Positions 35,373 to 45,295 of a DNA stretch of 64,000 bases are shown here, in pieces. Location of the stretch: the NCBI RefSeq assembly GCF_001747105.1, contig NZ_MDGQ01000005.1, positions 2,108,001-2,172,000 on the forward strand. Direction: 5' to 3'. The notes beneath the pieces were generated by a model. The model saw only the letters and a list, made by a program, of their open reading frames with translations. It was not told the DNA's origin and did no database searches. The stretch comes from Roseivirga misakiensis (GTDB lineage Bacteria; Bacteroidota; Bacteroidia; Cytophagales; Cyclobacteriaceae). Within the stretch, counting starts at the first letter, position 1; each line of letters starts with the position of its first letter. The position numbers and the translations under genes are program-made.

Positions 35373-38300
35373 ATGCTAAAAAAGACCCTAACCTTCTTGG
35401 CACTATTCGCGATTTGCTCGCCTTTAGTCCTTGCACAAAATCTAACTTCTGAAACGCTCAGCGGACTACGACTCAGAAATATTGGCCCTGCGGCTATGAG
35501 TGGTCGTGTTGTGGACCTAGCAGTCGTTAATAAAGACCCATATACTTTTTATGTGGCTACCGCGACCGGCGGTATTTGGAAGACTACCAACAATGGTGTA
35601 ACCATGACACCAGTTTTCGAAAACGAAAGCACCCATTCTATGGGAGCCATCGCAGTTCATCAAGAACACACGAATATTGTTTGGGCAGGGACCGGATCTC
35701 GGGCAAACAGACAAAGCTCATCTTGGGGTGACGGTATTTACAAGTCAACTGATGGCGGTAAAACCTGGAAGAATATGGGCTTAAAAGATTCTCACCACAT
35801 TGGTAGAGTAGCCCTACATCCAACCGACTCTAGTATCGTTTATGTAGCAGCCATGGGGCATTTATGGGGACCAAATAATGAAAGAGGCCTATATAAGTCA
35901 ACCGACGGAGGTGAGACTTGGGAACGACAAATCTTTGTTAACGATGATACTGGCGTGGTAGATGTAGCTATCGACCCTGAAAACCCTGAAATTGTTTATG
36001 CCGCTACTTATCAAAGGCGAAGAAAACCTTTTGGTTTTCATGGTGGTGGCCCAGGTAGTGGTTTGCATAAATCTACTGATGGCGGAAAATCTTGGAAAGA
36101 ATTAAGAACTGGATTACCTGAAGGTGATTATGGTAGAATCGGTATTTCCATCTTCCAAAGCGACCCGAATATTGTTTATGTATCTGTAGAACAAGGTTTT
36201 CAATACAACGCCTCTACGGCATACAACGAAAGAAGGGCTGGTCTTTACCGCTCGAAAGACAAAGGTGAAACTTGGGAATTCATGAGTAATTGGAACCCTA
36301 GACCAATGTATGCCAGCCAACCGCTAGTTGATCCTAGCGACGCATCAAGAATCTACATGATGAACCAATACAGCTATTCTAGCGATAGTGGCCGAACATT
36401 TAGACCAGCGAGACAATCCTTACATGGAGACGATCGAATATTCTGGGTAAACCCTAAAGATTCTCGTCATGTAATGAAAGGTGATGATGGTGGAATTGGT
36501 ATTTCTTACGATAGAGGCCAAAAATGGCTTTTCTACACTAATTTACCTGTGAGCCAGTTTTACAGAGTAGCAGTAGATATGGCTAAGCCGTACAATGTTT
36601 ACGGTGGGCTTCAAGATAACGGAAGCTGGTATGGACCAAGTCAAACTTATAGAAGCGCTGGTATCTTAAACGAAGACTGGAAAAAGATTGGTGGTGGTGA
36701 TGGTTTCTTAAACTTAGTGCATCACACTGACCCTGACATTGTATATACAGAATCTCAATACCTAGGGCTTTCCAGACTGAATAAGAAAAACGGACAAAGA
36801 CAGTCCATCCGACCTGGCGATCTACAAGGAAGAATTGGTGCTCGAAGAAATTGGACAGCTTGGGGGCCTGGTGAACCAGAACCAGAACTCGGAAACGCTA
36901 TGGCACCAGGAAACTGGGATGGTCCTTTCTTTCTATCCTACCACGATGCTAATACCATTTATGCTGGTACAGAACAATTATGGAAAAGTACTGATGGCGG
37001 TGCTTCTTGGAAAAGCCTGGGTGATTTAACCACAAGAGTGAATCGTCGTGAATTAACCATTATGGGTCAAAGAGCTGATACCAGCACGCATTCTTTGGAT
37101 GACGGTATCCCCTACTATCCTACACTTACCGCTGTAGCAGAGTCAAAAAAGAAACAAGGCATGCTCTACGTGGGAACGGATGACGGATTGGTTCAAATCT
37201 CTGCGGACGATGGTAAAAACTGGACAAACGTGAGTGATCGATTACCTGGTTTACCAAAAGAAACATGGATTAACACTATAGAGACTTCTTCACATGAGGC
37301 AGGAACGGCCTACGTGGCGATCAATAATTACCGAAATAATGACTTCAATAATTACGTCTATAAAACCACCGATTTCGGTCAAAGTTGGGCATCGGTAGTC
37401 GGAGATCTTCCAAAAAATCGTGTTGCGAGAACTTTAAGAGAAGACCCTAAAAACCCTAATGTTCTTTATCTAGGAACAGAAATCGGCTTATTTGTCACTG
37501 TAAACGGGGGTAGAAATTGGGTTGAATTGAAAAACAACATGCCAACCCTTCCTTTTAACGATTTGGTGATTCATCCAAGAGACAATGATTTGGTGCTTGG
37601 TACACATGGTAGAGGTGTTTGGATTCTTGACAACTTAAATGCGATCCAAGAATTAGGAAGTGTCATTAACAATGAAGCGGCACTATTTACAATTCCGGAT
37701 GCCGAAATCATTAACTATAATATCGGCGGTGCTCATACTGGAGATATGTACTACCGAGGCGAAAACCCTCGACGCGGTGCTATGATAGACATCTACTTAA
37801 AGGATGATATAGCGAAAGACCAGATTAGCTTAACCATACATGACGTAGATGGAAACCTTATCCAAGAGGTAAATGCTGGAAGAAAAGCTGGAATACAGCG
37901 TGTTTATTGGGGCTTTACCCACCAAAGCTTCAAATCTGGAAATATTGATCCCAATAATGACAGACGCGGCAGAAGAGGCTTCGGACTTAATGGTCCTCAA
38001 GTAGTACCAGGTATTTATGTTGCCAAATTAGTGGTCAATGGGCAGACTTATGAGCAGCAATTCAAGGTAATGGACGACAGCCGATTAGATGTCGACTTCA
38101 ACGTTCGTAAAGCATGGACAGCGTCACTCTTTAAAATAGGTCGCCTATATGAAGAAATCATAGATGGTATGCTCGGTGCTCAAAAAATGCAATGGCATTT
38201 GAATAAGTTAAACAGTGAAAAAATAAAGTACAATGAAGACGCTGCAGCACCAATAATTGAATTGAACAGAAAGTACAACGAGCTACTTAGTCGTACGCGA

Positions 38301-38480
38301 TCTGTCTATTTTGGTGTAAGTGGATGGATTGGCCCATGGAGTGGCGATCAGCAAGCGCAATACGATTATTATAAGTCAATGATCGGCAAGTTGGAGAAAG
38401 AAACTCAATCCGTGATGAAAACAGCGATTCCAAAGCTCAACAAGGGCATGAAAAAAGCGAATCGTTTTACGAATAAATAG
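35373..38480 (+). CDS. Giant secreted BNR/sortilin-type beta-propeller protein, second copy
   Basis: A 1035-residue paralog of the protein at 7923. The signal peptide ends near VLAQ. The opening LRLRNIGPAAMSGRVVDLAV matches the sibling's SIGPAAMSGRITAIDVV. Asp-box repeats include STDGGKTW, STDGGETW, STDGGKSW and SKDKGETW. A conserved YNVYGGLQDNGSWYGP is shared. It lacks the Lys/Glu-rich insert and ends in a helical tail. It is followed 25 bases later by an S10 peptidase, so the two are probably one transcript. No catalytic residues can be named; a binding or peptidase-accessory role is as likely as glycosidase. Confidence 0.8.
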   Translation: MLKKTLTFLALFAICSPLVLAQNLTSETLSGLRLRNIGPAAMSGRVVDLAVVNKDPYTFYVATATGGIWKTTNNGVTMTPVFENESTHSMGAIAVHQEHTNIVWAGTGSRANRQSSSWGDGIYKSTDGGKTWKNMGLKDSHHIGRVALHPTDSSIVYVAAMGHLWGPNNERGLYKSTDGGETWERQIFVNDDTGVVDVAIDPENPEIVYAATYQRRRKPFGFHGGGPGSGLHKSTDGGKSWKELRTGLPEGDYGRIGISIFQSDPNIVYVSVEQGFQYNASTAYNERRAGLYRSKDKGETWEFMSNWNPRPMYASQPLVDPSDASRIYMMNQYSYSSDSGRTFRPARQSLHGDDRIFWVNPKDSRHVMKGDDGGIGISYDRGQKWLFYTNLPVSQFYRVAVDMAKPYNVYGGLQDNGSWYGPSQTYRSAGILNEDWKKIGGGDGFLNLVHHTDPDIVYTESQYLGLSRLNKKNGQRQSIRPGDLQGRIGARRNWTAWGPGEPEPELGNAMAPGNWDGPFFLSYHDANTIYAGTEQLWKSTDGGASWKSLGDLTTRVNRRELTIMGQRADTSTHSLDDGIPYYPTLTAVAESKKKQGMLYVGTDDGLVQISADDGKNWTNVSDRLPGLPKETWINTIETSSHEAGTAYVAINNYRNNDFNNYVYKTTDFGQSWASVVGDLPKNRVARTLREDPKNPNVLYLGTEIGLFVTVNGGRNWVELKNNMPTLPFNDLVIHPRDNDLVLGTHGRGVWILDNLNAIQELGSVINNEAALFTIPDAEIINYNIGGAHTGDMYYRGENPRRGAMIDIYLKDDIAKDQISLTIHDVDGNLIQEVNAGRKAGIQRVYWGFTHQSFKSGNIDPNNDRRGRRGFGLNGPQVVPGIYVAKLVVNGQTYEQQFKVMDDSRLDVDFNVRKAWTASLFKIGRLYEEIIDGMLGAQKMQWHLNKLNSEKIKYNEDAAAPIIELNRKYNELLSRTRSVYFGVSGWIGPWSGDQQAQYDYYKSMIGKLEKETQSVMKTAIPKLNKGMKKANRFTNK

Positions 38481-38505
38481 GTGTTAGCCTCTAATCAGAA
38501 ACATT

Positions 38506-39987
38506 ATGAAAACCAGAAAAATACTTATAGCCTTCGCTTTGATCATTTACAGCGTAGCCTCATTCGGTCAAAGTCGGGACATACCCATACAATCGGCAGT
38601 AGTTACAAATCATGAAGTGACGATTAAGGGCAAAAAGGTCCCCTATTCGGCAACTGTGGGCACACAACCTGTTTGGGCTGAAGATGGGCACCCGATCGCC
38701 ACACTTTTCTACACTTATTATGAAAGAACTGATGTCAAAGACAAGGATACTCGGCCTCTAGTCATTTCATTTAATGGTGGACCTGGTTCTGCCTCTGTTT
38801 GGATGCATTTGGCCTATACGGGGCCAAAAATTCTGAAAATTGACGATGAGGGTTACCCAATTCAGCCTTATGGAGTAAAAGATAATCCACATTCAATCCT
38901 TGATGTAGCCGATATCGTATTTGTAAACCCTGTAAATACTGGCTACTCCAGAATAGTAGATCCGAAAGCCAAAAGATCGCAGTTTTTTGGGGTAAATCAG
39001 GATATTGCTTATCTCTCGGAGTGGATCAACACTTTCGTGACACGCCAGAATCGTTGGAACTCACCAAAATTCTTGATTGGTGAAAGCTATGGTACAACCA
39101 GAGTTTCAGGTTTGGCTTATCGCCTTCAAAACAGTAATTGGATGTACCTAAACGGAGTAATTCTAGTTTCTCCTACCGATTTAGGCATAGACAGGGATGG
39201 CCCAGTTGGTATGGCTAATCGTTTGCCATATTACGCGGCAGCCGCATGGTACCATAAAGCATTACCTTCCGATTTACAGTCTAAAGACTTACTAGAAGTT
39301 TTAGAAGAAGCAGAATCGTATACAATGAACAAACTCTTGCCTGTGATGGCCAAAGGGGCTTGGGCAACTGAAGCAGAGAAAAATGAAGCCATTAGAAATT
39401 TCTCGCGCTACTCTGGTTTAAATGAGAAGGTAATCAGACAACATAACTTGGATGTACCAACTGGATTTTTCTGGAAAGAGTTATTAAGAGAAGAAGGACA
39501 CACCGTTGGCCGCTTAGATTCTCGTTACAAAGGAGTTGACCGAATGGACGCTGGTATGCGACCAGATTTCAATTCTGAATTGACGTCTTGGCTACATTCT
39601 TTCACACCCGCTATCAATGGATATTTCCAGAATTACTTGAATTTCAAAACGGATATGAAGTATAACATGTTCGGCCCTGTGAACCCATGGGATAGAAGTG
39701 GTGATAATACTGGTGAAAACCTGAGACAAGCCATGGCTATGAATCCTTACTTACATGTAATGACCCAGAGCGGCTATTATGATGGAGCCACTACCTACTT
39801 TAACGCCAAGTATAACATGTGGCATATGGACCCTAGCGGAAAATTAAAAGACAGAATGAGTTTTAAAGGCTACCGAAGTGGCCATATGATGTATTTAAGG
39901 GCAGAGGATTTAAAAAATGCCAATGAAGATATAAGAGTATTCATTAAAAACTCAATTCCTGCACCGGGTACCCCAGCAAAATATTAA
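38506..39987 (+). CDS. Secreted serine carboxypeptidase, peptidase family S10
   Basis: A 493-residue protein with a signal peptide (through SFGQ, residue 22). NGGPGSASVWMHLAYTGP (near 90) is the oxyanion motif. The nucleophile is Ser194 in LIGESYGTTR, and the acid and base are Asp426 (SGYYDGATTY) and His460 (RSGHMMYL). The complete triad supports an active exopeptidase, probably in the periplasm. A bidirectional terminator follows. Confidence 0.93.
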   Translation: MKTRKILIAFALIIYSVASFGQSRDIPIQSAVVTNHEVTIKGKKVPYSATVGTQPVWAEDGHPIATLFYTYYERTDVKDKDTRPLVISFNGGPGSASVWMHLAYTGPKILKIDDEGYPIQPYGVKDNPHSILDVADIVFVNPVNTGYSRIVDPKAKRSQFFGVNQDIAYLSEWINTFVTRQNRWNSPKFLIGESYGTTRVSGLAYRLQNSNWMYLNGVILVSPTDLGIDRDGPVGMANRLPYYAAAAWYHKALPSDLQSKDLLEVLEEAESYTMNKLLPVMAKGAWATEAEKNEAIRNFSRYSGLNEKVIRQHNLDVPTGFFWKELLREEGHTVGRLDSRYKGVDRMDAGMRPDFNSELTSWLHSFTPAINGYFQNYLNFKTDMKYNMFGPVNPWDRSGDNTGENLRQAMAMNPYLHVMTQSGYYDGATTYFNAKYNMWHMDPSGKLKDRMSFKGYRSGHMMYLRAEDLKNANEDIRVFIKNSIPAPGTPAKY

Positions 39988-40008
39988 ACCCATTCTAATA
40001 AAACAGGA

Positions 40009-40048
40009 AAGCCCCATTTCGAAATTTCGAAACGGGGCTTTTTTTTAA
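40009..40048. terminator. Bidirectional terminator between S10 peptidase and STAS-like gene
   Basis: AAGCCCC (40009-40015) pairs with GGGGCTT (40034-40040). The inner TTTCGAAATTTCGAAA is itself self-complementary, extending the stem. Eight or more Ts follow on the plus strand. Confidence 0.88.
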
Positions 40049-40413
40049 TGTCCAGATAACCACTCTTTGGCCACATCACAGTCTACAAAAAGTCGCAGGT
40101 TTTTATGCCCTGCGGTAAAACAGTGATTTTCCCACTCTTTATACACACTCACATCTTCTCTCAACACGATGGCTCTTCTATATGAAGAACTCAACCCTAT
40201 CTGAACAAGCTCTTTCGCGAGCGTACGCATATCATCTTGAGTAACATTGATATCCGCATCTCTTACGTCTGTTAAGACTCTATTGCAGCTTTGGCTCGCT
40301 GCTATCTCACCAACCTCTGTGAAATAATGCTTTGCAATCTCTCTGGTTAATTCGCCGGAAATCCTTCCGGAAACAATGTTTAACCTCTCTTCAAAATCTA
40401 CTTCAATATTCAT
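40045..40413 (-). CDS. STAS/SpoIIAA-like domain protein
   Basis: A 122-residue cytosolic protein from the ATG at 40413 (a further in-frame start exists at 40419). The layout FEERLNIVSGRISGELTREIAKHYFTEV ... NRVLTDVRDADINVTQDDM resembles the SpoIIAA-like STAS fold: beta strand, helix, strand carrying a conserved Asp-rich turn. No regulator kinase is adjacent. Function uncertain. A clear Bacteroidota promoter lies just upstream. Confidence 0.6.
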   Translation of the reverse strand: MNIEVDFEERLNIVSGRISGELTREIAKHYFTEVGEIAASQSCNRVLTDVRDADINVTQDDMRTLAKELVQIGLSSSYRRAIVLREDVSVYKEWENHCFTAGHKNLRLFVDCDVAKEWLSGH

Positions 40414-40437
40414 CAGCACTTTCTTCTAAAGCGGGCG

Positions 40438-40468
40438 CAAAGGTAAGAATATTCTACGCGAAACGAAA
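40438..40468 (-). promoter_or_regulatory. Bacteroidota promoter for the STAS-like gene
   Basis: On the minus strand, TTTC (40468-40465), a 19-base spacer, then TACCTTTG (40445-40438), a perfect TAnnTTTG -7 element. Transcription should begin near 40434. Confidence 0.7.
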
Positions 40469-40660
40469 CCTTAACTCTTAAATATCAGGTAGTTACAAGA
40501 TATTTCGTTCGCCACGTTTGCAGTCAGAATTTAAAAAGGTCAGTGCCGATCTCTCGCAAAATAAAATTCTGGTCATTAGGAAATTACCCAGAACAATCTG
40601 CTTTGGAGGATTCTAGATAAGACACAAATTTTATGTATTTCACATAATTTTTTCAGCAGA

Positions 40661-41578
40661 TCAGACTAATCTACACATCATACATCGCACACTGCCTCCA
40701 CCGTACTTTTCAATGGTAGGAATAGCCACAGACAAAATTTCAGCATGTTCATTCAGTTTACTCTTTTGCAATTCAGTCAAGCTATTGAAAGCACTGTCAG
40801 ACATCACTAAAATCCGTTGTCCCTGACTATTTTCAACTTCCAGCATGTTCCCCGCAAAGGCATACATTTGATCCATAGTCAAAGGCACGATCTCATGCCC
40901 AGTATCCCTCAGTTTATTTTGAATTGATTCTCTTTCTGCCATAGGAATAGCTTCTAAACATATGACGGCATATGTCGATCCTATGCACATTAAAACATTG
41001 GTATGATAAACAGGCACTTTGTTTTTGTCGAAAGCGTTGAATATCACAAGTTCAAAACCTGTCAACTCACTAAACTCTTCTAAGACTTGCTCATGAGTTC
41101 TAGTAGACAGGCAGGCATAAGCTCGTTTGTTCTTATAGTCGAGCACCATACTTCCAGTGCTTTCAAGAAATTTGTCTTCTTGCTCATAATGAGAGATATC
41201 CACTACTTCTCCGAGATTTAATCCATCGGCTTCTAACTCACTCAGGATGTCTGCTCTTCGCTCCCACCGTCTATTTTCAGCCTGCATGGGGTATAAAATG
41301 ACCTTATCATCATGAAAGGAAACCCAGTTATTAGGAAAAACGGCATTTGGTTTCTTCGGCGACTCCGTATCCTGTATCACTTTTACTGCAACACCCTTAT
41401 CGTTAAGCGCTGCTACTGCGTGATCAAATTCAATTATGGCATTTTGGATGATTTCGTCTACTGCATTGGCACCTGACTCATCTTGAAATGCATTAGAAGC
41501 TGCTGTTGTATAATCGAAACCGAAATTCTTCGGTCTGACCATCATAATTTTTCGCGAAGATTGATTTGGCATGGCCAA
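40661..41578 (-). CDS. Amidinotransferase-fold hydrolase, CtlX-like
   Basis: A 305-residue member of the guanidine-modifying/arginine-deiminase superfamily. MMVRPKNFGFDYTTAASNAFQ at the start, PNAVFPNNWVSFH (77-89), His192 in VYHTNVLM and Cys299 in GGSVRCMMC fit the citrulline-utilisation hydrolase CtlX pattern, in which the C-terminal Cys is the nucleophile. The substrate in this organism is not proven. The gene starts 8 bases after an outer-membrane protein gene on the same strand, implying co-transcription and possibly uptake of the substrate. Confidence 0.82.
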   Translation of the reverse strand: MAMPNQSSRKIMMVRPKNFGFDYTTAASNAFQDESGANAVDEIIQNAIIEFDHAVAALNDKGVAVKVIQDTESPKKPNAVFPNNWVSFHDDKVILYPMQAENRRWERRADILSELEADGLNLGEVVDISHYEQEDKFLESTGSMVLDYKNKRAYACLSTRTHEQVLEEFSELTGFELVIFNAFDKNKVPVYHTNVLMCIGSTYAVICLEAIPMAERESIQNKLRDTGHEIVPLTMDQMYAFAGNMLEVENSQGQRILVMSDSAFNSLTELQKSKLNEHAEILSVAIPTIEKYGGGSVRCMMCRLV

Positions 41579-41586
41579 ATATAGAA

Positions 41587-42417
41587 TCAGTTTTTCGGAA
41601 TTCTAGCACTAAAACCAAAACCAAAAAGTGTATCTGGAGAAATATCAGATAATCCTGAACCGCCGTATACGTCTAACTGAAAATTGGAATTAACTAAATA
41701 GGTTAAACCGAAATCTATTTGATGGTCATTCTGACCTTGTCCGGAATTTAAGAAGCCAAAAAACTCAGCGAATGCTGCCAATTTTGGTGTAATACTGTAA
41801 CCTAATACTGCCGTGTAAAGTCCTGTGAAACTGTTATCATTTGCGTTGGTATTTACGACCCCGCCAATGTTGTAACCAACACTCAAATTTTCATTCAACT
41901 GATGCGCGAAATTAAACCTAAATTCCAAGTCAGTGCCAAGCTCTAAATCAGAAAAAAGAGGACCAGAAATTTGACCCACAAATGAGATAGCTGGGCGTGC
42001 TCCAACGGGGTCTAACAAGTTTACTTTTGCCCCTAAAGAAGTGGGTATAAAAAGTGCATCTGACTTTGCTAAAAGATCCCCATCTGCCACTACTCTTGTA
42101 CGTCCTAAATTTTGTCCAAACCTTAGTTCAACTCTATCAGAAATTCCGTAGCGAAGTAAAGTTGTATTGTATGTTATCGCTTGAAAATCCGCAGGGAAAA
42201 CCATCGAACCTGGCATACTAAAATCAGCAAAGAATGCATTCTCTACTTGTAAGGCAAACCCCGTTTCTACTTGGAAAATTCCTTTTCCAACAGTGAAGGC
42301 AGAGACCGATTGTGTTGGTCTATCCGTTACAATGTTGCCCATTTCTTTGGTTTCTTCTTGCGCCAAAGCAGGAAGCGCTAGCAGTAGTGTGGTTAGAATT
42401 GTGAGTGTCTTTTTCAT
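41587..42417 (-). CDS. Outer-membrane beta-barrel protein (phenol MetA-pathway-like transporter family)
   Basis: A 276-residue protein from the ATG at 42417, which begins the signal peptide (MKKTLTILTTLLLALPALAQ). The six residues upstream in the open frame lack signal character. The mature part carries IVTDRPTQSVSAFTVGKGIFQVETG and many amphipathic strands, as in the family annotated as putative MetA-pathway phenol-degradation transporters, ending in FGFGFSARIPKN. It is the first gene of the unit with CtlX. A DtxR-like palindrome lies 69 bases upstream. Confidence 0.75.
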   Translation of the reverse strand: MKKTLTILTTLLLALPALAQEETKEMGNIVTDRPTQSVSAFTVGKGIFQVETGFALQVENAFFADFSMPGSMVFPADFQAITYNTTLLRYGISDRVELRFGQNLGRTRVVADGDLLAKSDALFIPTSLGAKVNLLDPVGARPAISFVGQISGPLFSDLELGTDLEFRFNFAHQLNENLSVGYNIGGVVNTNANDNSFTGLYTAVLGYSITPKLAAFAEFFGFLNSGQGQNDHQIDFGLTYLVNSNFQLDVYGGSGLSDISPDTLFGFGFSARIPKN

Positions 42418-42485
42418 AACTATTAATTTAGCCATTTAAACATTCTAAGAAGAGGATAATTAGGCATTTTTTGAAATTTTCAATT

Positions 42486-42501
42486 TTTAGACAAGTCTAA
42501 A
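42486..42501. promoter_or_regulatory. 16-base palindrome TTTAGAC-AA-GTCTAAA upstream of the OMP-CtlX unit
   Basis: Perfect 7-base arms around AA, placed 69 bases before the start of the outer-membrane protein gene. The form resembles palindromes bound by DtxR/MntR-type metal regulators (inference from family knowledge). It may control the OMP-CtlX unit. It also lies just past the end of hisIE. Confidence 0.5.
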
Positions 42502-42543
42502 TATTTATCATATTTAATTTTTAATCAATTAGTTAAAGATATA

Positions 42544-43158
42544 TTACTTATGTCTTTCTTTAAGCACTTGAATAATATCGTTTAGTGAGAAGTCTTTAAT
42601 TTCTAAGAGCATTAAATAGTGAAATAACAGGTCAGCCGCTTCATTTTTAAATAGGTCCGCGTCGTTATCCTTTGCTTCTATCACAAGTTCAACAGCCTCC
42701 TCTCCGACCTTTTGCGCTACCTTATTTATTCCTTTTGCAAATAGACTTGCTGTATAAGATTCTTCCGGAGAATCTGACTTACGACGCTTAATTACCTCGC
42801 CTAAATAATCGAGAAATGCCGAAGGGTTTTCATTGACTTCAGCCCAACATGTATCATCACCTTTATGACAAGTCGGCCCTTCTGGATTTACTTTTACCAG
42901 CAGCGAATCGTCGTCACAGTCCAGGTGTAAACTCACCAAATTCAAGTAGTTTTTAGAGGTCTCTCCTTTCACCCAAAGTCGCTGTTTTGAACGACTAAAA
43001 AAGGTCACTCTTTTGGTCTCCAAAGTTTGCGCTAAAGCCGCCTTATCCATGTACCCAAGCATGAGTACATTTCGGGTTTGGGCATCCTGAATTACGGCTG
43101 GAATAAGGCCGTCATTTTTCTCGAAATTTACCTGATCAATTGATTCAAAAATTCTCAT
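42544..43158 (-). CDS. hisIE: HisIE, bifunctional phosphoribosyl-AMP cyclohydrolase / phosphoribosyl-ATP pyrophosphatase
   Basis: A 204-residue fusion. The HisI part (about 1-110) has [21 protein letters not shown] and the zinc motif region [13 protein letters not shown] followed by [11 protein letters not shown]. The HisE part (about 115-204) has [29 protein letters not shown]. It catalyses steps two and three of histidine synthesis. The start overlaps the hisF stop by 4 bases. It is last in the phhA-hisHAF-IE operon. Confidence 0.96.
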   Translation of the reverse strand: MRIFESIDQVNFEKNDGLIPAVIQDAQTRNVLMLGYMDKAALAQTLETKRVTFFSRSKQRLWVKGETSKNYLNLVSLHLDCDDDSLLVKVNPEGPTCHKGDDTCWAEVNENPSAFLDYLGEVIKRRKSDSPEESYTASLFAKGINKVAQKVGEEAVELVIEAKDNDADLFKNEAADLLFHYLMLLEIKDFSLNDIIQVLKERHK

Positions 43159-43916
43159 TGTGTTATCCTTACTGGGATGTCTTTTGATGATAGGAATGAC
43201 TTAAGTTCTGGCACCCCAATTTCTTTAAAATGAAAGATGCTTGCGGCTAAGGCTGCATCAGCTTTACCCTTCGTGAATGTGTCTAGGAAGTGCTCCATTT
43301 TACCCGCACCACCAGAGGCAATTACCGGTACTGAAAGCATTTCAGAAATCTGCGCAGTGAGCTCATCTGCGAAGCCAGCTTTAGTACCATCGTGATCCAT
43401 GGAAGTTAAGAGTATTTCGCCTGCTCCTCTTTCTACTACTTCTCTTGCCCAAGCTAGTGTTCTCAATGAAGTAGCCGTTCTGCCACCTCTGACATGTACG
43501 ATGTGTTCACCTTCTACAAAGCGTGTATCAATAGCCACTACCACACACTGACTACCAAACTCCAATGCTAACTCATTAATAAGTTCTGGACGCTTTACCG
43601 CAGAAGAGTTGATCGATATTTTATCAGCACCAGCATTCAAGAGCGCAGAAACATCTTCTTTAGAGCTAATTCCTCCACCTACAGTAAAAGGGATGTTTAT
43701 TTGCGAAGCTACACGCCTCACAAGCTCCACAAGTGTCTTTCGTTTCTCTACAGTGGCTGTTATATCTAAGAAAACGAGCTCATCTGCTCCTTCTTTAGCA
43801 TAAGTAGCCGCTAACTCCACAGGATCACCAGCATCTCTTAAACCCACAAAGTTGACACCTTTGACGGTTCTACCGTCTTTAATATCTAAACAGGGTATAA
43901 TTCTCTTCGTTAACAC
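43155..43916 (-). CDS. hisF: HisF, imidazole glycerol phosphate synthase cyclase subunit
   Basis: A 253-residue (beta/alpha)8 barrel. [26 protein letters not shown] at the start contains the catalytic Asp (Asp11), and VAIDTRF carries the second (about Asp130). FTVGGGISS and PVIASGGAG are the phosphate-binding loops. It works with HisH to build the imidazole ring. It directly abuts hisA. Confidence 0.97.
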   Translation of the reverse strand: MLTKRIIPCLDIKDGRTVKGVNFVGLRDAGDPVELAATYAKEGADELVFLDITATVEKRKTLVELVRRVASQINIPFTVGGGISSKEDVSALLNAGADKISINSSAVKRPELINELALEFGSQCVVVAIDTRFVEGEHIVHVRGGRTATSLRTLAWAREVVERGAGEILLTSMDHDGTKAGFADELTAQISEMLSVPVIASGGAGKMEHFLDTFTKGKADAALAASIFHFKEIGVPELKSFLSSKDIPVRITQ

Positions 43917-44645
43917 TTACTTTTCTTGGTTTTCGAGGGCTGCTAGCTCCTCTAGTGAAATCCTTCCTTCATAATATGCCTTGCCGACAATGGTGCCATA
44001 AACTCCCATTTCCTTTAATGCTTTTAGATCGGCTAGTGACGAAACTCCTCCACTAGCGATTAGTTTAAGGTTTGGAAAAGCCTCTTGAATTTTTCTATAC
44101 AGGTCGAAGGCAGGCCCTTGTAATAAGCCATCCTTACTGACATCGGTACAAATTGTATGTGTAACACCCATTTCGATGTATTCTTCCAAAAACTCGAATA
44201 AATCCAGCCCGGAATCCTCTTGCCAGCCGTTAATGGCAATCTTTTCATTTTGAACATCTGCACCAAGAATGATTTTTTCAGCGCCATATCGGTCAATCCA
44301 AGATTTCACTAATGGCTTATTCTTTACAGCAATACTACCCGCAGTCACGTGTTGAGCTCCAGCGGCGAAAACCTTTTGGATAGACTCATCTGACTTAACG
44401 CCACCGCCAAAATCCACATTTAAAGTTGTTTGAGAGGTTATTTCTTGGAGTGTTTGAAGGTTAACGGGTTGACTAGCCTTTGCACCTTCTAAATCTACCA
44501 CATGGAGATTTTTTAGGCCAGCAGCCTCAAATTGCTTGGCAACAGTTGCAGGATTATCTGCATATTCTGTCTTTCTACCGTAGTCTCCTTGTGTAAGCCT
44601 TACCGCTTTACCACCTATAATATCTATTGCTGGTATTATGATCAT
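43917..44645 (-). CDS. hisA: HisA, ProFAR isomerase
   Basis: A 242-residue (beta/alpha)8 barrel related to HisF. IIPAIDIIGGKAVRLTQGDY contains the catalytic Asp8, and ILGADVQNEKIAINGW holds the second Asp. VDFGGGVKSD and LIASGGVSS are the phosphate loops. It isomerises the ribosyl intermediate before the HisF/HisH step. Confidence 0.97.
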   Translation of the reverse strand: MIIIPAIDIIGGKAVRLTQGDYGRKTEYADNPATVAKQFEAAGLKNLHVVDLEGAKASQPVNLQTLQEITSQTTLNVDFGGGVKSDESIQKVFAAGAQHVTAGSIAVKNKPLVKSWIDRYGAEKIILGADVQNEKIAINGWQEDSGLDLFEFLEEYIEMGVTHTICTDVSKDGLLQGPAFDLYRKIQEAFPNLKLIASGGVSSLADLKALKEMGVYGTIVGKAYYEGRISLEELAALENQEK

Positions 44646-44701
44646 TTTTCTTAGTTGGAATAATTAAAGCAGGTTTGTATTCGTAGTACAACCATCCAAG
44701 T

Positions 44702-45283
44702 TTATAACTGCAAGAAGTTTTCTAGAATCTCCTCTCCTACCTTGCCACTCTTTTCTGGGTGCGCTTGTAAGGCATAGAAATTATCTTTTTGAAGTGCTGC
44801 ACTAAAGGGGTGTATATAGTCTGTCTGCGCCACCGTGAAATCACTCAACTCAGCATAATAACTATGCACATAATAGACATATGGATCTGAGGGCAAACCT
44901 TTAAACAGATCAGAATTCATTGCAGACAATGAATTCCAACCCATTTGCGGCACTTTGAGCGTTGAAGGAAACTTCTTTACTGCTACATCGAATATGCCTA
45001 AACATTCCGTATCGTTCTCTTCGGAGTGATTACACATGAGTTGTAGCCCCAAACAGACACCAAAAACTGGCTGACTCAACCCTTTGATCACTTGGTCTAG
45101 CCCATTAGACTTTAAAAAGTTCATGGCCGTGCTGGCCTCACCAACACCCGGAAAAATCACTTTATCCGCCGCACCGATCACTTCAGCATTTGCCGATAAA
45201 ACTGGCTCAACACCGAGCCTATTCAATGCATAGGTTACCGATTGAACATTGCCTGCATTATAATCTATAATGACTACACTCAT
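44702..45283 (-). CDS. hisH: HisH, glutamine amidotransferase subunit of imidazole glycerol phosphate synthase
   Basis: A 193-residue class I glutamine amidotransferase from the ATG at 45283. A TTG four codons upstream is rejected since MSVVIIDYNAGN is the usual family start. Nucleophile Cys is in FGVCLGLQLM, and His-x-Glu is in QAHPEKSG. It supplies ammonia to HisF. It starts 12 bases after the phhA stop. Confidence 0.96.
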   Translation of the reverse strand: MSVVIIDYNAGNVQSVTYALNRLGVEPVLSANAEVIGAADKVIFPGVGEASTAMNFLKSNGLDQVIKGLSQPVFGVCLGLQLMCNHSEENDTECLGIFDVAVKKFPSTLKVPQMGWNSLSAMNSDLFKGLPSDPYVYYVHSYYAELSDFTVAQTDYIHPFSAALQKDNFYALQAHPEKSGKVGEEILENFLQL

Positions 45284-45295
45284 ACTCAAGTACAA

